From Sialis fuliginosa (Eukaryota; Arthropoda; Insecta; Megaloptera; Sialidae), in NCBI GenBank assembly GCA_961205875.1, contig OY540810.1, positions 39,432,001 to 39,496,000 of the forward strand: a stretch of 64,000 nt of DNA, read 5' to 3'. Position 1 is the first letter of the stretch. The number at the start of each line of letters is the position of its first letter. The notes beneath the pieces are model-generated. The model was not told the origin of the DNA. It worked only from the letters and a program-made list of their open reading frames with translations, and did not search any database. The translations under genes were made by a program, and so were the position numbers. Positions 1-11,092 of the stretch are shown in pieces.

Positions 1-340
1 GGAGGACGCTTTTATCACGACTTTGAACGCAAATATATCGTGACTGAAGGATTAAAAAAAATGTCATATTGCATTTTTTATTACATTTTAAGATACGTAT
101 CAAAAGACACCCCACTTAATGGATTAAGTGAAATTTTTTTTTGAAAATACTTTTCAGTCTATGGAAAGAGGGTCCAAAAAAATTTTTTTTCAAAAATATT
201 ATCATTTCTGTTTTTGGGTTATGAGCCTTCGCCCGTATACCAAATTTCATCTTAATCGGCTTAAAATTTTTGAGGATGGACGGACGGACATGGCGAAACT
301 ATAAGGTTTCCTAGTTTTCTACGGAAACCTAAAAATGGTG
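1..340 (-). repeat. Dispersed repeat, family V (partial)
   Basis: The segment is the reverse complement of a repeat also seen at 36765-37440 and, more diverged, at 27125-27840. Shared landmarks are a hairpin-like stretch around GGTTTCCTAGTTTTCTACGG, a run of GGACGGACGGACATGG, the phrase ATACCAAATTTCATCTTAAT and a second block about the ATATATCGTGACTGAAGG motif. No coding capacity or clear terminal repeat is visible, so the class is unknown; such GTCC-rich leaders are common in insect non-autonomous elements. The copy runs off the start of the window. Confidence 0.7.
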
Positions 341-429
341 AATTTTAAATATTTTTATTCAATACGAAATTTCATATGACCCTGGATCATTAAAATCTTC
401 TCTTTGGTAGAAAAATGCGTTTCAAAACT

Positions 430-2336
430 GGGTCATTCTTAGTCAACTCTATCAGAGAAAAACGCTACTTTTACGGATTTTCATAATATTCACATATGTT
501 GTTAAACTTGCTCAAAAAATATAAGCTTCATTCATGATTTCGCAAAATTTTGCGTTTTTTGAAAATTACACGTATTTTAATTTTTGAAGAGATGACGCAT
601 ATGCATTTAAATAATAATTTTTATCTCCGGATGTACTTATCGTAGCGAAATGATTTTTTTTTAGTTTTGTTCACAAAAGAACGGTCTTTTTGGACATTTT
701 ATCCGTTTTTAAGTAAAACAAAAATTTAAATTATTTTTTGTAAAATCAATTTTTTTTTTTGAAATTTGAAGATGTGGTCAGGTGTTTAAAAATCTGAAAA
801 AAATCACAAATATTGCTTATAGTATTCTCTATCATCCCTGCAATTTTTAAGGTGGACATATTTATAACGGCTTCAAAAAAAAAATTTTAAGATTTCTATA
901 TAGAGGTCACGCGCACTATACATTGATATACCGTAATGAATTCGGATGTAAATGTTAAAATTATTGTTGTTTGTGTGTAATATATAGAATTAGTAAATAG
1001 ATTTAGAAATAAAGTAATCATACAGTGGGTTTCAAACTGTTTGTTTCACATATCTAATAAGGTATTTAAATTTAGAATTAATGTATGTAAATTCTCAAAA
1101 ATTCTTAAAATTAGGAATGTTATCGTATTAAAAAAACCTTTAAAATTAATTATATCGTCTCTTGTGTTAGTTATTATCTCTGAAAATTACATGTGGTCAC
1201 TTTAGAAGCTGTTTCAATTATTGTTAGCAAAAAAATACGCATAGAACCCTTCATTTCAATTAAAACTAATTTGATCTATTTAATATTCAGGGACAAAACA
1301 GAGCAATATTATAAAATTATCCACCAACATCCACTTTTTATATTAATGATTCGTGTATTCTAATTGTTTGAAAAAAAACCATTTCTTATAACTGAGTTTA
1401 ACGTGATCAATATGTTATGTTGAGAGAGGGTTAATAGAAAAACTTTTAAGTAAATTATATTTTCTTAAAATTTTAAAAAATCCATCCAATCTCCCAAATT
1501 TAATTTAATTTTTTTGGTTTATTCGTATTTATTAATTAAAATTAATTATATGAGTCGTTTTTAAAGTGACAATCTTGCGATATGTATATGATAGACAACT
1601 TTTTAGATTTTATTTTTGAGAAACTACACCAGAATTATGATATTCTGAAAAGAAACAGAAATAAAAATCAGTAGAAATGTATGTATATATGTATATATGT
1701 ATACCTTTGTGTATATGTGAAACAAACAGTTTGAAACCCACTGTATGATTACTTTATTTCTAAATCTATTTACTAATTCTATAGATTACACACAAACAAC
1801 AATAATTTTAACATTTACATCCGAATTCATTACGGTATATCAATGTATAGTGCGCGTGACCTCTATATAGAAATCTTAAAATTTTTTTTTTGAAGCCGTT
1901 ATAAATATGTCCACCTTAAAAATTGCAGGGATGATAGAGAATACTATAAGCAATATTTGTGATTTTTTTCAGATTTTTAAACACCTGACCACATCTTCAA
2001 ACTTCAAAAAAAAAAATTTATTTTACAAAAAATAATTTAAATTTTTGTTTTACTTAAAAACGGATAAAATGTCCAAAAAGACCGTTCTTTTGTGAACAAA
2101 ACTAAAAAAAAATCATTTCGCTACGATAAGTACATCCGGAGATAAAAATTATTATTTAAATGCATATGCGTCATCTCTTCAAAAATTAAAATACGTGTAA
2201 TTTTCAAAAAACGCAAAATTTTGCGAAATCATGAATGAAGCTTATATTTTTTGAGCAAGTTTAACAACATATGTGAATATTATGAAAATCCGTAAAAGTA
2301 GCGTTTTTCTCTGATAGAGTTGACTAAGAATGACCC
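430..2336. mobile_element. Foldback element with 593-bp arms and an element at its centre
   Basis: Bases 430-1022 and 1744-2336 are near-identical inverted repeats of 593 bp each. The outer ends are GGGTCATTCTTAGTC and its complement, flanked on both sides by AACT, a probable 4-bp target duplication. Without the central insertion (1023-1743) the arms would meet at GTAATCATATGATTAC, that is, with no spacer. No ORF of transposase type is seen. The class is unknown; it is a non-autonomous foldback or long-TIR element. Confidence 0.85.
1023..1743. mobile_element. Tc1/mariner-like non-autonomous element at palindrome centre
   Basis: Terminal inverted repeats of 31 bp begin CAGTGGGTTTCAAACTG at 1023-1053 and are mirrored at 1713-1743. 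TA dinucleotides flank both ends (1021-1022 and 1744-1745), as expected for Tc1/mariner insertion. The 659-bp interior is AT-rich and contains no recognisable transposase. It lies exactly at the symmetry axis of the surrounding 593-bp inverted repeats. Confidence 0.75.
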
Positions 2337-2340
2337 AACT

Positions 2341-3137
2341 ACTGCATAGAAGTGTATCGAAAAATGTGTATAAGTCAAGGACAAAAAAGTTATTAGCTTA
2401 CATAATTTTTTCAGTTATAAAACAATGGTAAGATAAATGCATAGGTAATCATCCGATTATGGAATTAAACCATTAAAAATTTTTAATCACCTGTTATAAT
2501 CACTGTACACACAATAGATCAATATATTATCGGATATACGTTTATTGAAAAAAGCGTGAAGAGGTTCTGTTTAATTTTGGACTCTTTCAATATTAATTTC
2601 TTTAAATTTTTATGTTTAAAATATTAATATTTTATCTGGTATCTTGAAAAATTGTGTAATTTGAAATTTGTTTGAAAATACATTTTTCTTTACTTATAAA
2701 TTCATATATTAGGAAAAGAAACTTACGAAAAAACAAACTAAAAAAATTTCTTTCTGTGATACGTAAACATTTTAAACGAAAATATTTTTATCATGAAAAG
2801 TTTAGCATGTGTTTTTATTTTCGAAAGTTTCGTAAAACTATGTATATACATATATTTTTTGGTACGTACATTTGATTTGAATTGATAAACTTTGTTTTAT
2901 TTTTTGTTATAATATATGTACATAACATGTTTTGTTTTAAAATCTGTACTTCAGAAACCACCAGCATAAAAATCATCCAATTTTGATGTTTGTATGAATA
3001 CAAATACTGAAAATTAATTATGAGGTAAATAAATACAAAGACAAAAACATACAGGGGTCACCAAACTTTTCGAAAACAGGTCGGATCGAATTTTTTTAAA
3101 ACATGCCCGAAACTTCATCAATAAATACAATTAATAA
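2341..3137. other. Unassigned AT-rich intronic DNA
   Basis: No gene is supported here. Short ORFs on both strands (for example 2672-2875) are lysine/isoleucine-rich products of base composition with no recognisable domain. A possible isolated hAT-like end, CAGGGGTCACCAAAC, sits near 3053 but no partner end was found. Confidence 0.5.
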
Positions 3138-3560
3138 ATAATAGGGGAAGGGAGTCTCGACGGTCTTAGGGCATTTGATAGTTTTAAAGTTAATGATGTA
3201 AGCTATATTTAAAAAAAAATGGAGCCTGTAGGATCGTGCCAAGCTGAGATATTAACTATTCAACTTATTTATTAATTTATCAATTTTAATTTGTTAATAA
3301 TAGGGGAAAGGGGTCTCGATGGTCTTAGGACATTTGATAATCTTAAGTTAATGATGTAAGCTATATTTGAAAAAAAAAATTGGAGTCTCTTGAATCGTGC
3401 CAAGCTGAGATATTATCTATTCAACTTATTTGTTAATTTATCAATTTTAATTTGTTAATAATAGAAGAAAGGGGTTTCGACGGTCTTAGGGCATTTGACA
3501 GTCTTATAAAGTTTATGATGTAAGCTATATTAAAAAAAATTGGAGTCTGTAGAATATAGT
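3138..3560 (+). repeat. Tandem repeat, about 160-bp unit, 2.6 copies
   Basis: Units start at about 3138, 3296 and 3457, each with AATAATAGGGGAAGGG or a variant, followed by TCTCGACGGTCTTAGG, GATGTAAGCTATATT and, in the first two, ATCGTGCCAAGCTGAGATAT. The third unit breaks off after GGAGTCTGTAGAATA. Units differ by point changes, so the array is not recent. The GTGCCAAGCT motif recurs in an unrelated setting near 40433. Confidence 0.85.
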
Positions 3561-4633
3561 GTAATAAACAAATTATAGATTTATGACCAAAAATTGAATG
3601 TTTTTTTACTTTTGGTAAAATTGAGTGTCAGATTAAAAAAACAGTTATTTTTCATAAATAATTAAAACGTGCAAAAATTTAAATTTCTAACAAAAAATAT
3701 CGTTATATTATTTAAAAAAATCTATTTCCGGTAAAAGCGGAAGTCGGGTTGACCAATGAAGAAATTTTTATAGAAATTAATTTTATTTTTCGAACGGTGG
3801 TTTTCGAGATCGTTCGGCTAGTTTTTCGGACAGACAGACCGACATTTATCGGGTTGTAGGGGTCTTGAAATGTAAAGTATCATAAAGAAAACTGAGCAAG
3901 TTTCCTTTTCAACAAAAACTTTTTCTCATATCTAACGTGACAAAAATTGTAAATGTTATTTGTACGACATTTTAAAAACAGCAAAAACCAACATTGTTAA
4001 AATTAATTTAAAAAGAGAGATAGATAGAGAGAGAGATATCTGTATTAATAAAGTTTATTTGAGTTTTAAATACATTTCAGCCACAATGAGTGAGAGTAAT
4101 TTATAGTTTGTGACATAATTTTAAAATAGTTAAGTTTTTTTAATCTCCTTATAAAAAATGAGTGCGGTTCGTAAACATTATTAATTTTTATAATTAATCA
4201 TTGAAACTGAATTCATTCTTACACGCTTGTCTTGAAGTTTTAGTAATTAATCTTTATTTGTAGCCGCTTTTCTCTTTTGTATTCTTGGTTACTTCTAATA
4301 GGACTACATTTTTATACAAGAAAAGATCAATTTAAGAACTAAACTAATAACACTCAATCACAATATTCTGTACTGATTTATTGGTTTAATCTTCTTGATA
4401 TTTAATATTTTCCAAAGAAATGTATTTGTTTCGTTACTATCGAACATGTATTATGGCACAATATATGTATGTATATTTAAGACCAGCAAAATACCTTTAA
4501 AATATCGGTATGTAGAACCATACATGACTTCTATGTTCTTTAATATATTTTTAAATAATTTTTAACATTTCAATGGGATTTGTCAGAAATAAAACTAACC
4601 TTATTTAATATGAAATCTTCAAGCATACCTATA
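3561..4633. other. Unassigned intronic DNA with a short dispersed repeat
   Basis: Mostly AT-rich. Bases 3720-3870 (GTCGGGTTGACCAATG, then GGACAGACAGACCGACA) look like a repeat leader but no second copy was found here. A (GA)n-type simple repeat lies at 4013-4040. Bases 4490-4560 (AAAATATCGGTATGTAGAAC, CATACATGACTTC) match 58425-58475 and the reverse complement of 35985-36040. No gene seen. Confidence 0.5.
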
Positions 4634-5111
4634 AGGTACTGGCACCAATTATGGCCGCTATAAGAGCAAGGTTTATTGTTTTTGTAATTCTCATGAACTC
4701 ATGTTACTAATAAAATAAATAACTCTTTATTTAATCAATTTAATTACCAAAGTCCGCAAATATAGTTTGTTTTTTAAATTATATATATTATATTATATTT
4801 TAAATTATTACAAAATGATAAGTACTATGACACAAAAGATATAAAAGAAAGAATCGTCAAATTTGAAACAATGTAAAGCAGTTGCTATGATAATATAATT
4901 AATACATAAATTATACTAATTAGTTTAAATATCCACCATTTTGACACCTATTGGCCGATTGTCATCAAATCACGCTGTAAGACAGTTAGATGTATATAGA
5001 TTAATATTCAGAAATGGTAAAAATCAAATATCAACAAATATTTCTAATTCAGTACATTTAATTTAAAAATAGTCATTACTGGGGTCATATTCAACATTGG
5101 TGCCAGTACCT
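4634..5111 (-). mobile_element. TA-flanked MITE, family AGGTACTGGCACCA, copy 1
   Basis: Ends are AGGTACTGGCACCA and TGGTGCCAGTACCT, each next to TA, which suggests a Tc1/mariner-type TA target duplication. The interior has the landmarks TATGGCCGCTATAAGAGC, CATGAACTCATGTTACTA and CCTATTGGCCGATTGTCATC, shared with copies at 25175, 31264, 46009, 52795 and 60761. No coding capacity. Orientation is given relative to the 31264 copy, which is inverted. Confidence 0.9.
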
Positions 5112-5792
5112 TACTTGTTTATATTTATAAATGAAACAATAAAGTTTCAATTTAGTTCTAGATCAGTTATTTTATCGATGATATTATAACACGTTATATG
5201 AAAGCCTGAAGCGTAAATAATTCTGCATAAATACTTAATACTGAGGGTGACATTTTAGTTGATACAATTATGTTTAATTATTTGGAAAATTCGAATTGGA
5301 GAAAATTGTTTCTCATTTGCACATCTACTGTTTTTTGTATTCATTTTAAAATGATTGGATATTTTATTTTAGAAAAATGCGTTCTACAATTCAAGATGTT
5401 TTATTCAATTTTATGAATTCTGTATTAAATTTATTTATCTTGAATTAGGTAGGTATGTACATTTTTGCTTTTTATTTTAATACTAAGTTATTAAAATAAA
5501 TATTACGTTGGAAGATTTTACAACCTTAAATATTAACTTTCAGAACAAAAATGACTCAAAATATGTAACACTAACTAATAATATAAAGATGGTACAGGGT
5601 GCTACTTAAAAAAGAGAGATTTTTTTAAGAATATAAAAAAAATCTAAGTAGGTATAAACATTTTTAAGAAGTGAAAATGATTATTCATCAGGGTGGTGTT
5701 TATGGACTAAAATTACCATTAAAACAATACATTAAAAAACCCACAAATAAATTTACAAAAAGTAGTGTGTGCCTCACCACATAAGCGCACGG
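5112..5792. other. Unassigned intronic DNA
   Basis: AT-rich DNA without a supported gene. A lone TACAGGGTGCTAC near 5593 resembles the end of the ACAGGGTG element class (compare 7353) but has no partner. Confidence 0.4.
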
Positions 5793-6053
5793 TTGAAGTG
5801 AAACTTCTTTTGTTGCGAAATAAATCAATAAAGCTAAGCGTATTGTTTTGACAGCTAAACACATCGCTTGACACCGACTTAAACTGACTTGTACTAATGC
5901 GCTATTCATCCATCTTTCTCTTATACATATACTCATCTCTCTCTCACGCATATTCACACTCTCCTTAGGGTTTCATCTTGAAAACCTGGCGTGTTTTAAA
6001 ACGTGTCGAGATCATTCTAATTCACTAGTCTTGTTAAAGAAGTTTCACTTCAA
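5793..6053. repeat. Short inverted-repeat element, 18-bp ends
   Basis: TTGAAGTGAAACTTCTTT at 5793-5810 is exactly inverted at 6036-6053. Each end is itself a hairpin (GAAGT-GAA-ACTTC). The motif is close to TGAAGTTAAACTTCTTTAG, which begins dispersed repeats at 53447, 60571 and 63669. No target duplication was identified, so the mobile nature is uncertain. The open frame on the minus strand at 5700-5957 spans it and has no recognised homology. Confidence 0.45.
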
Positions 6054-6173
6054 AAATCATGATATTGCCCCCTCCAAACTGAGTTACTTTTGTCTGAAAA
6101 ATATTTCTGTAAGTATAATATTTTGAACATCCCATATCTGTAATAAACAAAATATAATATCAAAATAACTTAC

Positions 6174-6411
6174 ATGAGGTTCCCCAGGTTTGTGCAACGT
6201 TTCCTCGTGATCTAACAAAACCTCCACAGCTTCCACGAACTGTTCAGAGATGGCGTGCAACAGCGCATCTTTGGTCTCCACCCGGTGTGATATCAGAAGC
6301 TCGACCATCTCCAAGTTTTCGTTGTCGATTGCCATCAGTAATGCTGTTCTTCCCAACGGGTCAACACAGTTTATATTTATGTAGCCTGTTTCTTGTGCTC
6401 GCTGTAGCATT
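6174..6411 (-). CDS. Trpgamma: TRPC channel exon, ankyrin-repeat region (TRP-gamma)
   Basis: This internal coding exon of 238 nt encodes one base of a split codon plus 79 residues of the cytoplasmic N-terminal ankyrin domain of a TRPC-type calcium-permeable channel. Visible signatures are [18 protein letters not shown] (ankyrin repeat), [19 protein letters not shown] and [13 protein letters not shown], a series typical of insect TRP, TRPL and TRP-gamma; the wording fits TRP-gamma best. The acceptor is a TTATTTTCTTACAG tract just above 6411, and the donor is CAT|GTAAGT, with GTAAGT at 6168-6173. The exon ends in phase 0. It joins in phase to the exon at 28188-28318. The open frame continues into the intron to 6084, but that tail is not coding. 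No next exon is visible down to position 1. Confidence 0.93.
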
Positions 6412-6664
6412 CTGTAAGAAAATAAATAAATAGTTTTTATGTTAAATTTATAAAATTGTTACTGGAAAAACGGAGAAACGGTGGTTTCTTAGTCACTTTA
6501 CATCTTAACCGCATTAAAACAATGTCACTCGACACGTGTTTTATTGTTTCTAAATTTACTGTCAACATTTTTATAAAGAAACATGTGTGATGGGAGTTTT
6601 AATACTAAATAATTAAATTAATTAATTTAATAATAGTAAAGATCCTAGTAAAACAGACAAAGAT

Positions 6665-7096
6665 TATAGCTGAGGTTGATTTTATTGGTTCCACTTTTAA
6701 CCTCACCAAATATTTTAGCTTTTAAAAATTTTCGAAATAATTTTTTTTTTTGATAATCCGATAATCCAATTTGATGGCGCTTGTAGTATACTATAGAGGT
6801 ACTTATGACTCTTCAGAGGTAATTATTATTATAATCATCTTTACATAGTAAACCAGAAAAAAAAATTAATACACTTTAAAAAATTAAAAAATGTTGAACT
6901 CGGAGGGCACTTTTTTCATAAAATATAACTTGTACCTACTGAATCAACATATCAAAATCCAAAACTGATTTAAACATACTCGTATAAAATCGCATGCGGT
7001 CAGAGAAGTAGTGCAAATGTCTTAATATTTTTTAAAACATCTCTAACTTGTTGCTAAACAGGGTTGGACTAGCCCGGAGGGTAACCGGAAAATTAT
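6665..7096 (+). repeat. Single-arm copy of the foldback element at 16880-18389
   Basis: It aligns, with about one difference every five to eight bases, to about 16925-17430 of the large palindrome. Shared phrases include GAGGTACTTATGACTC, CTCGTATAAAATCGCATGCG and GTTGCTAAACAGG. No inverted partner follows, so one arm has been copied or retained alone. It is directly followed by repeat X. Confidence 0.75.
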
Positions 7097-7352
7097 CAAG
7101 AAACATTAACATCAAGACTCTTTGATTGGCACTCCAACGAAGTCAATCATCATTTTTTATTTGCGAGATTTCACGCAGGGAAAAAAATGGCATGCACGTA
7201 CATACGTACTTTGCACTTCAGAAGTCGTCTACCATCCTAAAGGTCAGAATCACTTAGAACAAATTCGAAAAAATATTAATACAAACATCATCGATTATAT
7301 TTTTCTAGGGCGGAGCTTATATACATAGTTACATCATTTTAAATAAAACACA

Positions 7353-8239
7353 TATACAGGGTGGGGCATTTAAAGTGTTACAGTTTATTATCTCAGAACC
7401 ATCGCATATTTGAAAAAAATGTTTCAACCAAAAAATGTTTGGTTGTAAGGGGGTAATCGAATAGTAATATTTGTTTTCTATTTTAACGTGGCCTTCGAGG
7501 ATGTTTGAAGGTCAACATCATTTTTTTAAATAGGAACCTATAGTTTTTATTTAGTAATCTTATTCTTCGTAAAAAAACACGCATCTTCTATTGAAAACTT
7601 TTGTTTGAACATCCTTAGCTTTCCAAGGTATTTAACAAAATAATTCGAGATTTTAAACTTTCAAGAATTTTTTACTCAGAAACCATAAACTTTAGAAAAA
7701 AAGTACAAGATACTAAAAATGTTTATTTTGATCTAGTAAAGCTTGGAGAATTATTTAAAAAATTTTAAAAACTTTTTTTATTTATTTTATTTTATCAAAA
7801 ACAAAAAAAAATACGAAATGTTAAAAAAAATTCTAGAATAATTCTCTAAGTTTCATTAGACCACAATAAACATTTTTTGTATCTCATACTTTTTTTCTAA
7901 AGTTTATGGTTTCTGAGTAAAAAATTCTTAAAAGTTAAAAATCTTGAATTATTTTGTTAGATATCTTGGAAAGCTAAGGTTGTTCAGAAAAATGTTTTCA
8001 ATGAAAGATTCGTGTTTTTTCACGTAGAATAAGATTACTAAATAATAATTATAGGTTCCTATTTAAAAAAATGATGTTGGCCTTCTAATATCCTTGAAGG
8101 CCACGTTAAAATAACAAATAAATATTACTATTCGATTACCCCCTCACAACCAAACATTTTTTGGCTGAAACATTTTTTTCAAATATGCGATGGTTCTGAG
8201 ATAATAATATTTAACACTTTAAATGCCCCATCCTGTATA
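7353..8239. mobile_element. Foldback element with ACAGGGTG ends
   Basis: The 887-bp unit is an inverted repeat from TATACAGGGTGGGGCATTT to its diverged complement, with arms of about 430 bp and almost no loop (axis near 7797). The related R copy at 44440-44520 lacks it: there the sequence reads ACAAATATACGTCC without interruption, so the target was a TATA or TA site that was duplicated. Both arms contain a block (around 7500-7570 and mirrored) also seen singly at 16420-16540. No transposase ORF. Confidence 0.88.
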
Positions 8240-8501
8240 CGTGTCCATTTCATTAATTAATTTTATATCAATTTTAACATTTTAAATACTAACATTTGGA
8301 ATATCAAATATTTATTGCTACAAAATTTACTCATTCAATTTCAATAGGTTACATAATAATTTAATTGCACAAATATATATGAGTACTATAAACGAAGAGT
8401 AGTTCTTTATCTAGCAAATGAATTTCAAAATATTTGTCTTTCTTTGATACATGGAGAAATTATTTAAATATTATAATAATCAAATGGGAGGTGCCTACTA
8501 T

Positions 8502-9056
8502 GAGTACGTTTACACAGCGCTTTTATTCCGGTTTAACTATAACCGATGTAATAAAACCGGGTGTAAAAGTCCGTGTAAACGGCACATTACACCCGACATA
8601 ACTAATCGGGTTTAGTTATGCTATTCCACCTTGGTCTACGGGAATAGCATAAGTAAACCGGAATAGACCAGGAATAAAAATGCGTGTAAACTGCATGGAC
8701 ATAGTTATACCTATTTAACCAACCTCAAAAAATAAAAGTATCTACGGAGTGTGGCGATTTCATCGTAATGCACTTCGCATTCACATTTGAAAAAGCATCG
8801 TCAGTTAAAATATGGTTAAAACACCTGAGACGAAGAGATGGACAACAAAAGAAACGTGATTCGTGGGACATAAAAGAGACGAAATATTTTTGAGATTTCT
8901 TGTTGGTACACCATCGAATTTATAGCGTATTTCAAATCGGAATTATAATTCCAGCTGACGTCACTTATTCTCGTATGTGTAAACACCACCACTTGAAACG
9001 GTTTTATTACATCGGTTATAGTTAAACCGGAATAAAAGCGCTGTGTAAACGTACTC
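8502..9056. mobile_element. MITE with GAGTACGTTTACAC ends, copy 1
   Basis: The ends GAGTACGTTTACACAGCGC and their complement are followed by an extended inverted repeat through CCGGTTTAACTATAACCGAT. A second copy lies at 61522-62048. The target duplication is unclear: flanks are TAT/TAA here and ATG/ATT there, so a 2-bp duplication plus one variable base is possible. The interior repeats GTGTAAACGGCAC-type motifs. No coding capacity; superfamily not assigned. Confidence 0.85.
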
Positions 9057-9438
9057 TAAGTTTCTGATAAACAAAAATGAATACAAACATCAAGACCATT
9101 AATGCAGGTGACTGTACATACACACACACACATCTTTCTGAAAATAATGTAGAAATATTATAGTGACCTTGGAACATAAAAATATGTTGACATTTTTTCG
9201 GATCTATTACAATAAACTTTCCTATGCTGGAAAGTTAATAATAAAATATTTAAAGGCCTATAAATATTTTATGAGCGCAAGAACTGTCTAAAACAAAACT
9301 TTTGTCCTAACAAAGAAACTTTCTTTGTTTTACTCATATGTATAGTAATTAAGTCGGATCTAGACTATTTATCTAAGTTCTTACTGTTTTTTTCCTAATC
9401 GTGGTAAGAATACGGCATTCGTTATTTACATCACGCCG

Positions 9439-10798
9439 CACAGTGTGGCATAGCTGGACAAATGCATTTTTTCGAAGTATTTTTCTGAATGTTTTTACTT
9501 ATAGATTCTTTTTAAAAATACTTCAAAGAATCAAGAACATGTATAAATATATATATTTCCCGCCGGAAAAGTATCTTAAAAATGTGGCAAAGTTGATTGT
9601 ATTTGATTTCTCAATTGTTGCAAAATTTATAGTACACTTTAAGATTGATGAAAATACAAACGGTTGGAACTTTTTTCACTTTTCAACTAGTAATTATGTT
9701 TGTTTATGTCTTTTTTAAGAACATGTATAATATTTCAAAGAAATATATTAAATTTCGAGGGGATTATTGAATGCACTTCTGAAACACTCAAATTTTTATG
9801 ATATTTCAACTTTGCGTAAACTTTTAGTAGTGTGCCCGAGCGTGCCCGGGATTGAAACTATATACGTTTTATAAATTAGGACATCTGAAAACTATGGTCA
9901 AAATTTCAGCTGCCGGTTTTTGCCGTTTTTTGCATACGAGCATTTTTCCTGGAAAATCTAAAATATTTAAAAAAATGAAAATTTCAAAAAAAAATCAGAA
10001 GTCAGTTTTTATCGGTAAATTTTATTTTATTTTCAATGTATATATATTTCAGGCGCGTATTAAGAATTTTTCAAAGAGGGGCACTGATATTTTGTTGTTA
10101 TTCAACTTGATAGTAATAAAACATAATATCCAATTGATTGTACACTGTAATTTAAAAAAAACAGCTTTCTATAATTGTATAAATTAAATATTTTGTTTAC
10201 ATTTATAATTTTTTAATATAAAAATATTATAAATTCTGAAGAATATGAAAAAAAATTATATTTTCAAAAAAAATTTTAAATTATTTTACAAATTTCGATA
10301 TGAAATTATTAAATTACATTATAAAATAAATTAATAACAATAATTATTATTTTATTTGTTTGATTCATATAACTAAATAAATTTTTTTTTAAATCAGGAT
10401 TTTTTCATAAATTTTTTGATAATTATTTTAGAGATTTAGTTGGTCATTTTCAGATATTTTTCAGATTTTTTTATGTAGCTGATTAAAAAATAAAAAAAAT
10501 AAAAAAAAAAAACAAAAATGGATTTTTTCAGGATTTTTCAGTATTTTTTTCTGAAATGTATTTGGAATTTAGTAAGGCGTATTCCATAATTTTTTCAGAT
10601 TTTTTATATAACTGAATTATAAAATTTAAAAAAGTAAATAAAAATTTCAGGACTTTTTTCAGGATTTTTTTCAGACTTTTTTTGTTAACTAAATTGGGCA
10701 TTTAATAAGGCATATTCCATAATTTTTTCAGATTTTTTGCGGTTAAATTGAAGGTTGGGCGAACGTTTGTCCAAAAAACACCGTTTTGCCACACTGTG
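9439..10798. mobile_element. hAT-like non-autonomous element, CACAGTGTGGCA ends
   Basis: CACAGTGTGGCA at 9439-9450 is exactly inverted at 10787-10798, and both ends continue into TGGACAAA-type subterminal matches. Flanks are ACGCCGCA on the left and, six bases beyond the right end, GCGCCGCA, so an 8-bp duplication is likely but displaced by a small local duplication. Two open frames (9401-9718, 105 codons; 9852-10187, 111 codons) show no recognisable domain. Confidence 0.65.
10383..10745 (+). repeat. Degenerate internal tandem repeat
   Basis: Inside the hAT-like element a loose unit recurs about three times, built from AGGATTTTTTCAG, TTTAGTAAGGCGTATTCC and ATAATTTTTTCAGATTTTTT, separated by A-rich spacers. 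Period is about 115-150 bp with many gaps. Confidence 0.5.
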
Positions 10799-11092
10799 CG
10801 CCGCGCCGCACAGAGAGTTTCTGCTAGTAGTGTTTATTTGTTTAAAGTGTGAACCCACCTTTTGATATTATCAGTACTTAATTAATTAATATATTTAATT
10901 AGTTTACTTCCACATCGCATTATGGGTTTATGAATATTAATTAACTTTTGAAATGTTTTAATGGAATTAAAGTTAAAATTAAATAATTTTCTGAATGGTT
11001 CGAAAAATGTAAAAACTAAATAGTGATATATCCAAAGATATTTTAGTTTTTGTGGTATGATTAGGACATTGGAAAACTGTAATTTATAAATA
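10799..11092. other. Unassigned intronic DNA
   Basis: AT-rich DNA; no feature beyond the short CCGCGCCGCACAG block at the edge of the preceding element. Confidence 0.4.

Larger units (their letters stand above)
7206..9113 (+). mobile_element. Element R copy 1, inserted in X and itself interrupted
   Basis: The 8-bp direct repeat GTACATAC (7198-7205 and 9114-9121) marks the insertion. R starts near CTTCAGAAGTCGTCTACC and passes through GGCGGAGCTTATATACATAG and ATACATGGAGAAATTA. Relatives are at 43990-44775 (+), 25760-26200 (-) and 57448-57807 (-). Two other elements interrupt it, at 7353-8239 and 8502-9056. No transposase gene is visible; an 8-bp duplication would fit hAT, but the ends are not diagnostic. 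Confidence 0.65.
7100..9250 (+). repeat. Dispersed repeat X, split by an insertion
   Basis: Left part 7100-7205 and right part 9114-9250 correspond to one continuous repeat at about 39820-40262: GATTGGCACTCCAACGAAGT and GAGATTTCACGCAGGG on the left, and CATCTTTCTGAAAATA and GACCTTGGAACATA on the right. Between them lies repeat R (7206-9113), flanked by the direct repeat GTACATAC. The class of X is unknown. Confidence 0.7.

Noticed and set aside
3053..3110. CAGGGGTCACCAAAC as a hAT terminus
   Set aside because: Only one end is visible; no inverted partner or 8-bp duplication was found.
5700..5957. 85-codon minus-strand frame near the TRP-gamma exon
   Set aside because: No domain, no splice signals in frame, and it overlaps a short inverted repeat; composition is not clearly coding.
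1..6173. A third TRP-gamma coding exon downstream of 6174
   Set aside because: The minus strand was scanned for the conserved segment expected after GEPH (SWE...DITPLILAAHR-like) and nothing similar was seen.
9401..10187. Two adjacent plus-strand frames (105 and 111 codons) as a possible transposase
   Set aside because: They lie in a hAT-like element but contain none of the hAT motifs; the sequence is AT-driven Phe/Lys/Ile-rich.
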